From contig PMSU01000036.1 in assembly GCA_003168255.1 (NCBI GenBank), forward strand, positions 124,001 through 188,000: a DNA stretch of 64,000 nt, in the 5' to 3' direction. This stretch comes from Actinomycetota bacterium (lineage in GTDB: Bacteria > Actinomycetota > Actinomycetes > Streptosporangiales > Streptosporangiaceae). This document shows positions 10,325 to 18,265 of this stretch, piece by piece. The notes beneath the pieces are model-generated. The model was not told the DNA's origin and did no database searches. It saw only the letters and a list, made by a program, of their open reading frames with translations. How positions within the stretch are numbered: position 1 is the first letter of the stretch; each line of letters opens with the position of its first letter. A program made the position numbers and the translations under genes.

Positions 10325-11368
10325 ATGCCGGATCAGGGCCAGGGGGTCATAGTCGGCCTCGACAATGGCGGCACGACCAACAACGCCACCGTGCTCGACA
10401 GCGCCGGCCGGTTCCTGGTGGACAGCATGCTTGAGACCCGCAGCCGGGTCCAGCAAGGGCCCGACAAGGCGATCGAGGCACTGACCGGGTCGTTCACGCA
10501 TGTCCTCGCGGTAACCGGAACGCCCCGTGAGTCGGTGCGAGCGGTGGGGCTCGACACCCCGGGGCCAGCCAGCGCGGACGGCGTCATCTCGACCAGGGGC
10601 GCGGTGAATTTCGTGCACCCGGCCTGGCGCGGGTTCGACATCCGCGGCGCGCTCGAGGCCAGGCTCGGCGTCCCCGTCGTTTACAACAATGACGGGAACG
10701 CTGCCGCGCTCTATGCCCATCACATGCTGCTCGGGGCGGCGGCGGCCAGCCGTTCCTCCGTATCGGTGATCGTCGGTACCGGGCTCGGCGGCGCAGTGAT
10801 CGAGTCGGGCCGGGTTGTGCGCGGTGCGGCGGGCATGGCCGGCGAACTCGGCCACATCAGGATCCCGCTGGACGGGCTGCTTGCACCCGGGCAGCCGGTG
10901 CCCGTCTGCAACTGCGGGCTGAGTGGCGACGCGGAGAGCATCGCCTCGCTGACCGGGATAGAGAATAACCTGCTGCCCTACTGGCTAACCCGCTTCCCCG
11001 ACCACGAACTGGGCCGGGCGGGTTCCGTCGCGCAGGCGGCAAAGCTCGTCCGCAGTCACGGTGAGGCCGGCGACCCGATGGCCCTGGAGATCTTTGGGCA
11101 GCAGGCGATGGCAATCGGGCTGCTGCTGTCGATCGCGGCCAATTTCACCGATCCGCACACGTACTTTCTCGGCGGCGGTGTCGTGGAGGCTTCCCGCAGT
11201 TTCCGTGACTGGTTCCTTGCCAAGGTCCGCGAGCACACGGACCTGCGCGAAGAGCAGAAGCGGGCCGCATCCTTCGCCCTGGTGCCCGATCTGGACATGG
11301 CCGGTTCGCGCGGCGCGGCCATCGCCGCCCGCGAGGCGCTTGGCCTGTGGAGTGCCGCGCAGCGGTGA
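10325..11368 (+). CDS. ROK family sugar kinase
   Basis: A 347-aa ROK-fold kinase. It opens with the phosphate-binding motif GLDNGGTTNNATV, has a sugar-binding NNDGNAAALYAHH segment, the glycine-rich GTGLGGAVI loop and a modified ROK zinc motif (CNCGLSGDAESIAS; the usual second GC is replaced). No N-terminal helix-turn-helix, so an enzyme rather than a repressor. A GAGGAGG SD lies 5 bp before the ATG. Its stop overlaps the start of a gluconokinase gene, suggesting joint sugar or sugar-acid phosphorylation. Confidence 0.88.
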   Translation: MPDQGQGVIVGLDNGGTTNNATVLDSAGRFLVDSMLETRSRVQQGPDKAIEALTGSFTHVLAVTGTPRESVRAVGLDTPGPASADGVISTRGAVNFVHPAWRGFDIRGALEARLGVPVVYNNDGNAAALYAHHMLLGAAAASRSSVSVIVGTGLGGAVIESGRVVRGAAGMAGELGHIRIPLDGLLAPGQPVPVCNCGLSGDAESIASLTGIENNLLPYWLTRFPDHELGRAGSVAQAAKLVRSHGEAGDPMALEIFGQQAMAIGLLLSIAANFTDPHTYFLGGGVVEASRSFRDWFLAKVREHTDLREEQKRAASFALVPDLDMAGSRGAAIAAREALGLWSAAQR

Positions 11369-11853
11369 TCGTCGTGGTAGCCGGCGTCTCCGGCAGCGGC
11401 AAGAGCACGGTGGGCGCGATGCTGGCCGACCGCATGCACTGGGAGTTCGCCGACGGAGACTCGCTGCATCCGGCGGCGAACGTAGCGAAAATGCACGCCG
11501 GGGTGCCGCTCACTGATGAGGACCGCAGGCCATGGCTGAGCGCGATCGAGGACTGGATGGACCAGCGGATTTCCGCCGGGGAGTCAGCGGTCGTCGCCTG
11601 CTCCGCGCTGCACCGGGCCTACCGGGGCGCCCTGCTCGATGGCCGACCGGAAGCGCGGCTGGTGTTCCTGACCCTCAGCCCCGCCGTCGCAGCCGCCAGG
11701 CTGGCCGCGCGGCACGGCCACTTCTTCCCGGCACAGCTGCTGGACAGCCAGTTCCGGGATCTGGAGCCTCCCGATCAGACCGAGCGGGTGCTGGTCATCG
11801 ATGCCGACCAGGCGCCGGATCAGTTGATAACCAATATCATCGGGTGGCTCTAG
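11365..11853 (+). CDS. gntK: gluconokinase
   Basis: A 162-aa P-loop kinase: VVAGVSGSGKSTVG at the N-terminus, then the gluconokinase-specific FADGDSLHPAANVAKMHAGVPLTDEDRRPWL and the SALHRAYRGALL lid region. It phosphorylates gluconate to 6-phosphogluconate. The GTG at 11365 overlaps the ROK kinase stop by four bases and places the P-loop at the usual distance; a start at 11347 is possible but adds six atypical residues. Its TAG stop overlaps the stop of the next convergent gene. Confidence 0.93.
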   Translation: MIVVVAGVSGSGKSTVGAMLADRMHWEFADGDSLHPAANVAKMHAGVPLTDEDRRPWLSAIEDWMDQRISAGESAVVACSALHRAYRGALLDGRPEARLVFLTLSPAVAAARLAARHGHFFPAQLLDSQFRDLEPPDQTERVLVIDADQAPDQLITNIIGWL

Positions 11854-12260
11854 GCGGCCGGCTGCCGCTCGAGCACGACGACGGGAATGGTGCGCTCGGT
11901 CTTGCTCTGATAATCGTCGTAGGCCGGCCAGGCGGCGGTCATCTGCCGCCACAGCGTCGGCTTCTCCTGCGGCGTCGCGGTCCGAGCCCGCGCGGTGAAC
12001 TTGTCCGCCAGCACCTGGACGCCCACCTCGGGATTGGCCTCAAGGTTGAGATACCAGGCAGGCGGTGCGTCGGCACCCCCGGCGGAGGCGACGACCAGGT
12101 AATCCCCGCCGTAGGAACCGTAGATCAGCGGCGTGCTGCGCTGCTGCCCGGACCTCCGGCCGGTCGTGGTCAGGATGAGCACGGACGTGCCGTTCCACTC
12201 GTGGCCCTCGCGTCCGTCACTCTCGACATACCGCCTGACGTGTTCATCGCCGAACAGCAT
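11850..12260 (-). CDS. deazaflavin-dependent (Ddn-type) nitroreductase family protein
   Basis: A 136-aa F420 split-barrel protein. The Ddn-family motif is clear: VLILTTTGRRSGQQRSTPLIY, then YLVVASAGGADAPPAWYLNLEANPEVGVQV and a final TERTIPVVVLER. Such proteins bind F420H2 and reduce nitro or quinone compounds. ATG 12260 has GAGGGGAGG 7 bp upstream. Convergent with gntK; both stop codons lie in one CTAG. Confidence 0.92.
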   Translation of the reverse strand: MLFGDEHVRRYVESDGREGHEWNGTSVLILTTTGRRSGQQRSTPLIYGSYGGDYLVVASAGGADAPPAWYLNLEANPEVGVQVLADKFTARARTATPQEKPTLWRQMTAAWPAYDDYQSKTERTIPVVVLERQPAA

Positions 12261-12342
12261 CCCGGCGCCTCCCCTCACGGCTATCACTCGAAGGGCAGCG
12301 TAGCGTGGCTGGTGGAACCGGACCTGGCCGGCCGGAGGCGCC

Positions 12343-12594
12343 ATGAAACTCAAGCTGGACCTGCACGACATCTACAACCGCGGGGACGACATCGAACGCG
12401 CCCTGCGGTCGATCATCGACGAGGCGGTCAGGAAGAAGGCGCCGCTCGTCGAGATCATCCCCGGCAAGGGCTCGGGTCAGCTGAAAAAGCGGGTGCTGAG
12501 GTTCCTGGACCAGAAGGAGATCAAGGGGCTGTATCACAGGGTGGAGAAGGACTCGAAGAATTTCGGCCGGGTGTTCGTTCATTTTCGCTGGTAG
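12343..12594 (+). CDS. small Smr (MutS-related) domain protein
   Basis: An 83-aa protein that is essentially one Smr domain: LDLHDIYNRGDDIERALRSII, VEIIPGKGSGQLKKRVLRFL and a C-terminal VFVHFRW strand. The (L)DLH and G-K-G-S-G motifs are those of Smr nucleases acting on DNA junctions or RNA. Stand-alone copies of this size exist in actinobacteria. GGAGG lies just before the ATG. No partner gene is adjacent. Confidence 0.85.
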   Translation: MKLKLDLHDIYNRGDDIERALRSIIDEAVRKKAPLVEIIPGKGSGQLKKRVLRFLDQKEIKGLYHRVEKDSKNFGRVFVHFRW

Positions 12595-12628
12595 CGCAGC
12601 GGTTGACCGGTGGCGCGGCTCCGCTTAT

Positions 12629-12662
12629 GTTCGCTATAAGAACCGACGAACATGATGCGAAC
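12629..12662. promoter_or_regulatory. probable IclR (PcaR/PobR-type) operator
   Basis: Outer inverted arms GTTCGC (12629-12634) and GCGAAC (12657-12662) enclose GAAC at 12640 and CGAAC at 12647. The last two CGAAC motifs are a direct repeat 11 bp apart. A palindrome plus a third, directly repeated half-site is the arrangement described for PobR/PcaU-type IclR regulators. It lies 30 bp upstream of the CoA-transferase gene, whose downstream neighbour is an IclR regulator. Confidence 0.6.
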
Positions 12663-12691
12663 AGGCAGGGTGGAACAGGCAGGGAGCGCGG

Positions 12692-13498
12692 ATGGCTGAG
12701 ATCGTCCCGCTGAGCCAGGCGATTGCGGAGCTCGTCCACGACGGGGACAGCGTGGCGCTCGAGGGTTTCACCCACCTGATCCCGTTCGGCGCTGGTCACG
12801 AGATCATCAGGCAGCGGCGCCGGGACCTCACCCTGATCAGGATGACGCCGGACCTGATCTACGACCAGATGATCGGCATGGGCTGCGCACGGCAGCTGGT
12901 GTTCTCCTGGGGTGGCAACCCTGGAGTCGGCTCGCTGCACAGGTTCCGCGACGCCGTAGAACGCTGCTGGCCGGGGCCGCTCGAGATCGAGGAGCACAGC
13001 CACGCGGGCATGGCCAACCGCTACCAGGCAGGCGCGTCCGGCCTGCCGTTCGCCGTGCTCCGCGGCTATCAGGGCACCGACCTGCCCTCGGTAACCCCCA
13101 ATATCAAGCCGATCGTGTGCCCGTTCACCGGCGAGCGGCTGACCGCGGTGCCCGCGCTCAACCCGGACGTCGCCATCGTGCACGCCCAGCGGGCCGACAC
13201 CGACGGCAATGTGCAGATGTGGGGCATCACCGGAATCCAGAAGGAGGCGGTGCTGTCGGCCAGAAGGTCGCTGGTCACGGTGGAGGAGATCGTCCCCGAA
13301 CTCGACGCCAGGCCGGGCGCCGTCGTCCTGCCATCCTGGGTGATCACCTGTGTATCAGTTGTGCCGGGCGGCTCCCGCCCGTCCTATGCGCTCGGCTACT
13401 ACGAGCGTGACAACGACGCGTATGTACGGTGGGATGCTGTCAGCCGGGACAGGGATGCCTTCCTGTCGTGGATGAACCGTAACGTGCTGGAGGCATGA
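12692..13498 (+). CDS. CoA-transferase alpha subunit (IpdA/PcaI/GctA-like)
   Basis: A 268-aa family I CoA-transferase alpha subunit: DGDSVALEGFTHLIPFGAGHEIIRQ, RRRDLTLIRMTPDLIYDQMIG, the FSWGGNPGVGSLHRFRDAVE loop and DVAIVHAQRADTDGNVQMWG. It resembles actinobacterial glutaconate/3-oxoacid transferase A subunits, and the steroid-catabolic IpdA is also close. The beta subunit with the catalytic Glu normally follows directly, but here the next gene is an IclR regulator 6 bp away. It therefore needs a distant beta subunit or is a relic of a deleted operon. Confidence 0.85.
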   Translation: MAEIVPLSQAIAELVHDGDSVALEGFTHLIPFGAGHEIIRQRRRDLTLIRMTPDLIYDQMIGMGCARQLVFSWGGNPGVGSLHRFRDAVERCWPGPLEIEEHSHAGMANRYQAGASGLPFAVLRGYQGTDLPSVTPNIKPIVCPFTGERLTAVPALNPDVAIVHAQRADTDGNVQMWGITGIQKEAVLSARRSLVTVEEIVPELDARPGAVVLPSWVITCVSVVPGGSRPSYALGYYERDNDAYVRWDAVSRDRDAFLSWMNRNVLEA

Positions 13499-13504
13499 CC
13501 GGCC

Positions 13505-14317
13505 GTGGCTGAGCCGACGGAGGAGCGAGGACCCGAGTTCGTCCAGTCGATGGCCCGCGGACTGGCCGTGATCAAGGCGTTCGACGAGACACACCAGGAG
13601 CTCACGCTCAGCGAGGTGGCCAGCATCACCGGGCTCGCCCGGGCGGCCGCCCGGCGGTTCCTGCTGACGCTGGCCGAGCTTGGCTACGTGCGCACCGACG
13701 GACGACGATTCAGCCTGACCCCGCGCGTGCTCGAACTCGGCTACGCCTACCTGTCCAGCCTGTCCCTTCCGCAGATCGCCGAGCCGCACCTGGAACGGCT
13801 GGTCGCCGAGGTGCAGGAAACCGCCTCCGTCACGGTGCTTGACGACACCGACATCGTTTATGTAGCCCGCGTCACGACCTCGCGCATCATGCGGGTGACG
13901 ATCAGCATCGGCACCCGCTTTCCCGCGTACGCGACCTCGATGGGCCGGGTGCTGCTGGCCGACCTCACCGAGCAAGAGCTCGATGTCTACCTGGAGCGGG
14001 TCAGCATGCGCCCGATCACCCCGCGCACCATCACCGACCCCGATGTGCTGCGGGCCGAGCTCGACCGGGTGCGCGAGCAGGGCTGGGCGCTGGTAGACCA
14101 GGAACTCGAAGAGGGCTTGCGGTCGCTCGCCGCACCCATCAGCGACCGCTCCGGCCGGACCACCGCCGCGGTCAACATCGCCACGCATGCGACGCGGACT
14201 AGCGCGGCGGAGGCGCGACGCAGCCTGCTGCCGGTGCTGCTGCGCACGGCCGGCCAGATCGGCGCGGATCTGCAGGCGGCCGGCTCACCCGGACACGGCC
14301 TCATGCGGCTGCGCTGA
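13505..14317 (+). CDS. IclR family transcriptional regulator (PcaR/PobR type)
   Basis: A 270-aa regulator: N-terminal winged helix (ELTLSEVASITGLARAAARRFLLTLAELGYV) and an IclR effector domain with YVARVTTSRIMRVTISIGTRFPAYATSMGRVLLA. The phrase FVQSMARGLAVIKAF before the HTH is typical of protocatechuate/4-hydroxybenzoate regulators. It begins with GTG 6 bp after the CoA-transferase stop, so co-transcribed, and it probably acts on the operator at 12629-12662. The link to aromatic acid catabolism is inferred from family and operator only. Confidence 0.9.
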   Translation: MAEPTEERGPEFVQSMARGLAVIKAFDETHQELTLSEVASITGLARAAARRFLLTLAELGYVRTDGRRFSLTPRVLELGYAYLSSLSLPQIAEPHLERLVAEVQETASVTVLDDTDIVYVARVTTSRIMRVTISIGTRFPAYATSMGRVLLADLTEQELDVYLERVSMRPITPRTITDPDVLRAELDRVREQGWALVDQELEEGLRSLAAPISDRSGRTTAAVNIATHATRTSAAEARRSLLPVLLRTAGQIGADLQAAGSPGHGLMRLR

Positions 14318-14401
14318 CCGTCGGCGCCCGATCTGAAGCCGACGAACCACGCGCACGTGACCCGGTGCCCGAGCCTGAGCCAGGGATGGCAGGCTGGCCT
14401 C

Positions 14402-15514
14402 ATGCCCGTTACCGCCCGCGTCGAGCATGTCGGCAGCCTGCTCCGGCCACCATTCCTGCACCAGGCGCGGGCCGCCAGCGACCGCGGCGAGATCACCCCG
14501 GCGCAGTTCAAGGCGGCAGAAGACCGCGCGGTGCGGGAGGTCATTGAGCTACAGGAGGAGATCGGCCTGCCGGTCGTCAACGACGGCGAGCTGCGGCGAG
14601 AGTCGTTCCAGGCCGAGCTGACCGCTGCCTGCGACGGCTTCGCCGGGGTCGGACTTGACGCCTGGCTGTGGGGCGACTGGCACTCGGCGGAGGTGGGCGA
14701 CGCGACGACCCCCCGCCCGGCCGGGCTGGCGGTGGTGGCGCCGCTGCGCAAGCGGCGGAACCTCGCAGCCGAGGAGTTCACCTTCCTGCGCGGCTGCACC
14801 AGCCGGCAGGCCAAGGTGACGCTGCCCAGCCCTACGCTGTTCGCCAACCTGTGGTCCCCGGAACTGTCGACAGGCGCCTACCCGAGCCTGGACGCCTTCA
14901 TGGCAGACGTGACCGAGGTGCTTCGCGAGGAGGCACGCGAGCTCGTCCGGCTGGGCTGTAGCTACATCCAGCTGGATGCCCCGCACTACCCGCTGCTCCT
15001 CGACCCCACCTGGCGCGCCTTCTACGAGCAGCGGGGATGGCCGATGCAACGCTGGCTGTCCTACGGGATCGACCTTGACAATGCCGTGATCGAGGCCGGC
15101 CGGCCCGCCACGTTCGGCTTCCATCTCTGCCGCGGAAACCAGCTCGGCCGCTGGCTGGTGGCCGGCGGCTACGACCCGATCGCGGATCCGGTGTTCGGCC
15201 GGGTGCAGGCCGACCGGCTGCTGCTCGAATACGACGACGACCGCTCGGGGGGCTTCGACCCGCTCCGGCTCGTCCCCGACGACAAGGTCATCGTGCTCGG
15301 CCTCGTCAGCACGAAGACTGCCAGGGTCGAGCGGGCGGAGGACATCGTCGGCAGGCTCGCGCAGGCTCGCTCTGTAGTCGGCACAGAGCGGCTGGCCATC
15401 AGCCCGCAGTGCGGCTTCGCCACCTCGGCAGGCGGCAACCCGGTAACGCCGGAGGCGCAGCGCGACAAGCTCGCCCTGCTCGTTCGGATTGCCGGTGAAT
15501 TTCTTGACTCCTGA
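14402..15514 (+). CDS. cobalamin-independent methionine synthase-like (MetE C-terminal domain) protein
   Basis: A 370-aa single-barrel protein of the UROD/MetE_C superfamily: VEHVGSLLRPPFL, VVNDGELRRESFQAEL, YIQLDAPHYPLL, HLCRGN and VLGLVSTKTARVE. The zinc-ligand pattern (His-x-Cys near HLCRGN and a late Cys in SPQCGF) is kept. The N-terminal half of true MetE is absent, as in the short paralogues that demethylate or methylate other thiols. ATG 14402 is used since the VEHVGSLLRP start follows at once. Substrate unknown. Confidence 0.88.
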   Translation: MPVTARVEHVGSLLRPPFLHQARAASDRGEITPAQFKAAEDRAVREVIELQEEIGLPVVNDGELRRESFQAELTAACDGFAGVGLDAWLWGDWHSAEVGDATTPRPAGLAVVAPLRKRRNLAAEEFTFLRGCTSRQAKVTLPSPTLFANLWSPELSTGAYPSLDAFMADVTEVLREEARELVRLGCSYIQLDAPHYPLLLDPTWRAFYEQRGWPMQRWLSYGIDLDNAVIEAGRPATFGFHLCRGNQLGRWLVAGGYDPIADPVFGRVQADRLLLEYDDDRSGGFDPLRLVPDDKVIVLGLVSTKTARVERAEDIVGRLAQARSVVGTERLAISPQCGFATSAGGNPVTPEAQRDKLALLVRIAGEFLDS

Positions 15515-15571
15515 GCCCGCGGGGCACCCTTGACGGGAACCCGAAGACCACAATCACCTGGAGGTGCCCTG

Positions 15572-16819
15572 GTGCCTGAGCTTGAGCCAGAAACCGATCC
15601 CGGCGAGGCCGGATTCCACCCGGGCCGGCTGGCCAGAATCGACCGGCATTTCGCCCGCTACGTCGACGACGGGCGGCTGCCAGGATGGCTGCTGACGGTC
15701 AGCAGGAACGGCCGCCTTGTGCACGTGTCCCGGTATGGCCTGCGGGACATCGAGGCGGGCCTGCCGGTCGAGACGGGGACGCTGTGGCGGATCTTCTCCA
15801 TGACCAAGCCGGTCACCTCGGTCGCCGCGATGATGCTGTACGAAGAGGGCGCCTTCGAGCTGACCGATCCGGTGAGCGCGTTCATCCCCTCGTTCGCCGG
15901 CATGCGGGTGTATGCGGGCGGGCCCGAGTCCAGTCCGCTGACCGTGCCCGCCACCGAGCCGGTGCGGATCTGGCATCTGCTGACGCACACCGCAGGCCTC
16001 ACCTACGGCTTCCACCGGACAACCCCGGTGGACGGCATGTACCGGAACGCCGGGTTCGAGTGGGCATCGCCGGCCGGGCTCGACCTGGCGGGTTGCTGCG
16101 ACGCCTGGGCGGGCCTGCCACTGCTGTTCCAGCCGGGCAGCGAGTGGAACTACTCGGTGGCGACGGACGTACTGGGCCGGATTGTCGAGGTCGCGTCCGG
16201 GCAGAGCCTGGACGAGTTCTTCGCCGCGCGCATCCTGGGCCCGCTCGGCATGTCGGACACCGTGTTCCATGTCGCCGCGGAGGACCTGACGCGGCTCGCC
16301 GCCTTGTACGTAGCGGGCCCCGGCCGCAAGGCGGTCCGGGATGACACGCTCGGCGCCGTGGGTAAGCACGAGCCACGTTTTCTCAGCGGCGGGGCGGGGC
16401 TCATCTCCACCGCCGCGGACTATCACCGTTTTACCCAGATGCTGATGCACCGCCCGGACAGCCCGGCCGGGGAACTAGACGGCGTAACGCTGCTCAGCCC
16501 CCGGACGGTCGCCTACATGACCCGCAATCACCTGCCCGGCGGCGCCGACATGGAGACGTTCGGCCGCAGGCTGATCGCCGACGCCCCGTTCTTTGGTGTC
16601 GGCTTCGGCCTCGGTTTCGCCGTGATCATCGACCCCGCGGCGAGCAAGACTGTCAGCACCGAGGGCGAGTATTCCTGGGGAGGCGCGGCGAATACTGCAT
16701 TCTGGGTCGACAACGCGGAGCAGCTGACCGTCTCCTTCTACACCCAGCTGCTGCCGACGAGTGCGCATCGCATCCGCTCCCAGCTGCGGCAGCTGGTCTA
16801 CCAGGCGCTGACGGGCTGA
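15572..16819 (+). CDS. beta-lactamase family serine hydrolase
   Basis: A 415-aa class C-type/esterase fold protein. The catalytic SxxK is S-M-T-K in WRIFSMTKPVTSVAAMMLYEEG, the Tyr motif is WNYSVATD and the late GGAANTAFWVD fits the third box. The RYGLRDIEAGLPV lead-in and DPVSAFIPSFAGM are typical of EstB-like esterases. No signal peptide, so cytoplasmic. GTG 15572 is chosen because a strong GGAGG lies 8 bp upstream; an earlier TTG at 15530 lacks one. Confidence 0.88.
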   Translation: MPELEPETDPGEAGFHPGRLARIDRHFARYVDDGRLPGWLLTVSRNGRLVHVSRYGLRDIEAGLPVETGTLWRIFSMTKPVTSVAAMMLYEEGAFELTDPVSAFIPSFAGMRVYAGGPESSPLTVPATEPVRIWHLLTHTAGLTYGFHRTTPVDGMYRNAGFEWASPAGLDLAGCCDAWAGLPLLFQPGSEWNYSVATDVLGRIVEVASGQSLDEFFAARILGPLGMSDTVFHVAAEDLTRLAALYVAGPGRKAVRDDTLGAVGKHEPRFLSGGAGLISTAADYHRFTQMLMHRPDSPAGELDGVTLLSPRTVAYMTRNHLPGGADMETFGRRLIADAPFFGVGFGLGFAVIIDPAASKTVSTEGEYSWGGAANTAFWVDNAEQLTVSFYTQLLPTSAHRIRSQLRQLVYQALTG

Positions 16820-16859
16820 CCGCCGGGGGCAGTCAACGAAAAAGGGAGGGGATTGACCG

Positions 16860-17369
16860 ATGACAAGCGCTGACCTGCTTGCCGATGGGTTCCACCGGAT
16901 CCGGGAGGCAGTCCACCAGGCGGTGGATGGCCTGTCGCCGCAGCAGCTGGAGTTCCGGCTTGACGCCGACGCGAACTCGATTGCCTGGCTGGTGTGGCAT
17001 CTGACCAGGGTCCAGGACGATCACATCGCCGGCGTCGCGGAGGTGGAGCAGGTATGGACGTCGGGTGGCTGGGCGGAGCGGTTCGAGTTGCCGTTCGGGC
17101 GGCTGGCCACGGGATACGAGCACGGGACCGCTGATGTCGCGGCCGTCCGGGTGAAGTCCGGTGAGTTGCTGACCGGGTATCACGACGCGGTCTTCGAGCA
17201 AACGACCCGCTACGTCCGTACCCTGAGCGACGTCGATCTTCCGCGCGTGGTGGACGAATCGTGGGACCCGCCGGTAACGCTCGCCGTGCGGCTGGTGAGC
17301 GTGATCGCCGACGATCTCGAGCATGCGGGCCAGGCCGCCTTCATCCGCGGGATCCTGCTGCGCGGTTAG
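16860..17369 (+). CDS. DinB/DUF664 family protein
   Basis: A 169-aa four-helix protein. SIAWLVWHLTRVQDDHIAGVA carries the first metal-binding His of DinB-like folds, and ADDLEHAGQAAFIRGILLRG carries the C-terminal His cluster. Actinobacterial members include mycothiol-dependent enzymes, but that role is inference here. GGGAGGGG precedes the ATG. Convergent with the TetR gene, 27 bp between stops. Confidence 0.87.
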   Translation: MTSADLLADGFHRIREAVHQAVDGLSPQQLEFRLDADANSIAWLVWHLTRVQDDHIAGVAEVEQVWTSGGWAERFELPFGRLATGYEHGTADVAAVRVKSGELLTGYHDAVFEQTTRYVRTLSDVDLPRVVDESWDPPVTLAVRLVSVIADDLEHAGQAAFIRGILLRG

Positions 17370-17396
17370 GCCTCGTCTGGCGGATCTCGTGCGGGC

Positions 17397-18140
17397 TCAG
17401 CGCGGAGCCTTAGTCGCGTATGACTCGAGCCCGCGGAGCATGAGGTCAATGCCGAACGCGTACCGGTCATCGCGGCTGCCGCCGAACAGCACGTCCACCG
17501 CCCCCCGGGTGTGCGGGAACCGGTCCTCGGGGAGCGACAGCAGGTAGTCCTTGAGCATGGTGAAGAACTGTTCGGGCGAGAGGTCCGTACCGGTGAAGGA
17601 GGCGGTCCCGAGGCTCTCCTCGAACGTGAACGCCCCGACGTAAAGGCCGAACAGGTCCCCGAGGTAGGCGATGACCTGGTCCGGGATGCCGACCGGTGTC
17701 AGCAGAGTGAACAGCCACTCGCTGACTACCGCCAGCGCGGGACCTGAGGGAACGCGCCCGAGCGTGAGCCGCGCCACGTCACGGTGGCTCTTCAGGACGG
17801 CTCGCATCTGGTCCGCGAAGACCCTGAGTTGCTCCTGCCAGCGCCACGGATCGGGCTCGGGAAGCTTGGCCTCCTCGATCACCCGTTCGAATACCAGCTG
17901 GAGCAACTGCTCCTTGTTCCGCACGTGCCAGTAGATCGACGCGGCGCCGGTGCCCAATTCCTCGCCCACCCGGCGCATCGACAGGCCATCCATCCCCTCG
18001 GCGTCAAGGACACGTAGCGCCGCCGCCACGATGGCTTCCTGGGTCAGGGGCGTGCGCCCGGCTGATTTCGGTGTCGTGCGCCAGGGTGGCTCGGGGACGC
18101 CAGCGGTGTTCGCCCAAGATCCCTCCCCGTCTTGTGTCAT
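17397..18140 (-). CDS. TetR family regulator divergent to a drug exporter
   Basis: A 247-aa TetR protein: HTH in EAIVAAALRVLDAEGMDGLSMRRVGEELGTGAASIYWHVRNKEQLL and a TetR_C domain like that of tetracycline-type repressors (VARLTLGRVPSGPALAVVSEWL). It is transcribed away from a DrrA/DrrB-type ABC exporter, and two matching palindromes lie between them. The probable mechanism is repression of itself and the exporter, relieved by a drug-like ligand. Start at 18140 fits the N-terminal extension; 18206 would overlap an operator. Confidence 0.92.
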   Translation of the reverse strand: MTQDGEGSWANTAGVPEPPWRTTPKSAGRTPLTQEAIVAAALRVLDAEGMDGLSMRRVGEELGTGAASIYWHVRNKEQLLQLVFERVIEEAKLPEPDPWRWQEQLRVFADQMRAVLKSHRDVARLTLGRVPSGPALAVVSEWLFTLLTPVGIPDQVIAYLGDLFGLYVGAFTFEESLGTASFTGTDLSPEQFFTMLKDYLLSLPEDRFPHTRGAVDVLFGGSRDDRYAFGIDLMLRGLESYATKAPR

Positions 18141-18170
18141 GTCAGCTAGTGTACCGCGAACGGAACGAGA

Positions 18171-18242
18171 TTCGACTCTCTCGAACACTGTTTGACAACG
18201 CGACATTACTTATGTCAGAATCGCGTTCGAGCTTATCGAACG
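18171..18242. promoter_or_regulatory. divergent promoter with two TTCGA-N5-TCGAA operators
   Basis: Palindrome 1 at 18171-18185 has arms TTCGA/TCGAA with a 5-nt spacer; palindrome 2 at 18224-18242 has 7-bp arms CGTTCGA/TCGAACG with the same spacer. Centres are about 55 bp apart. A TTGACA -35 lies at 18192, with CAGAAT at 18216 as a possible -10. The second palindrome sits just after it and would block exporter transcription; the first covers the TetR promoter side. Confidence 0.7.
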
Positions 18243-18265
18243 ATGTTCTATGAGGAAGGTGCCAC

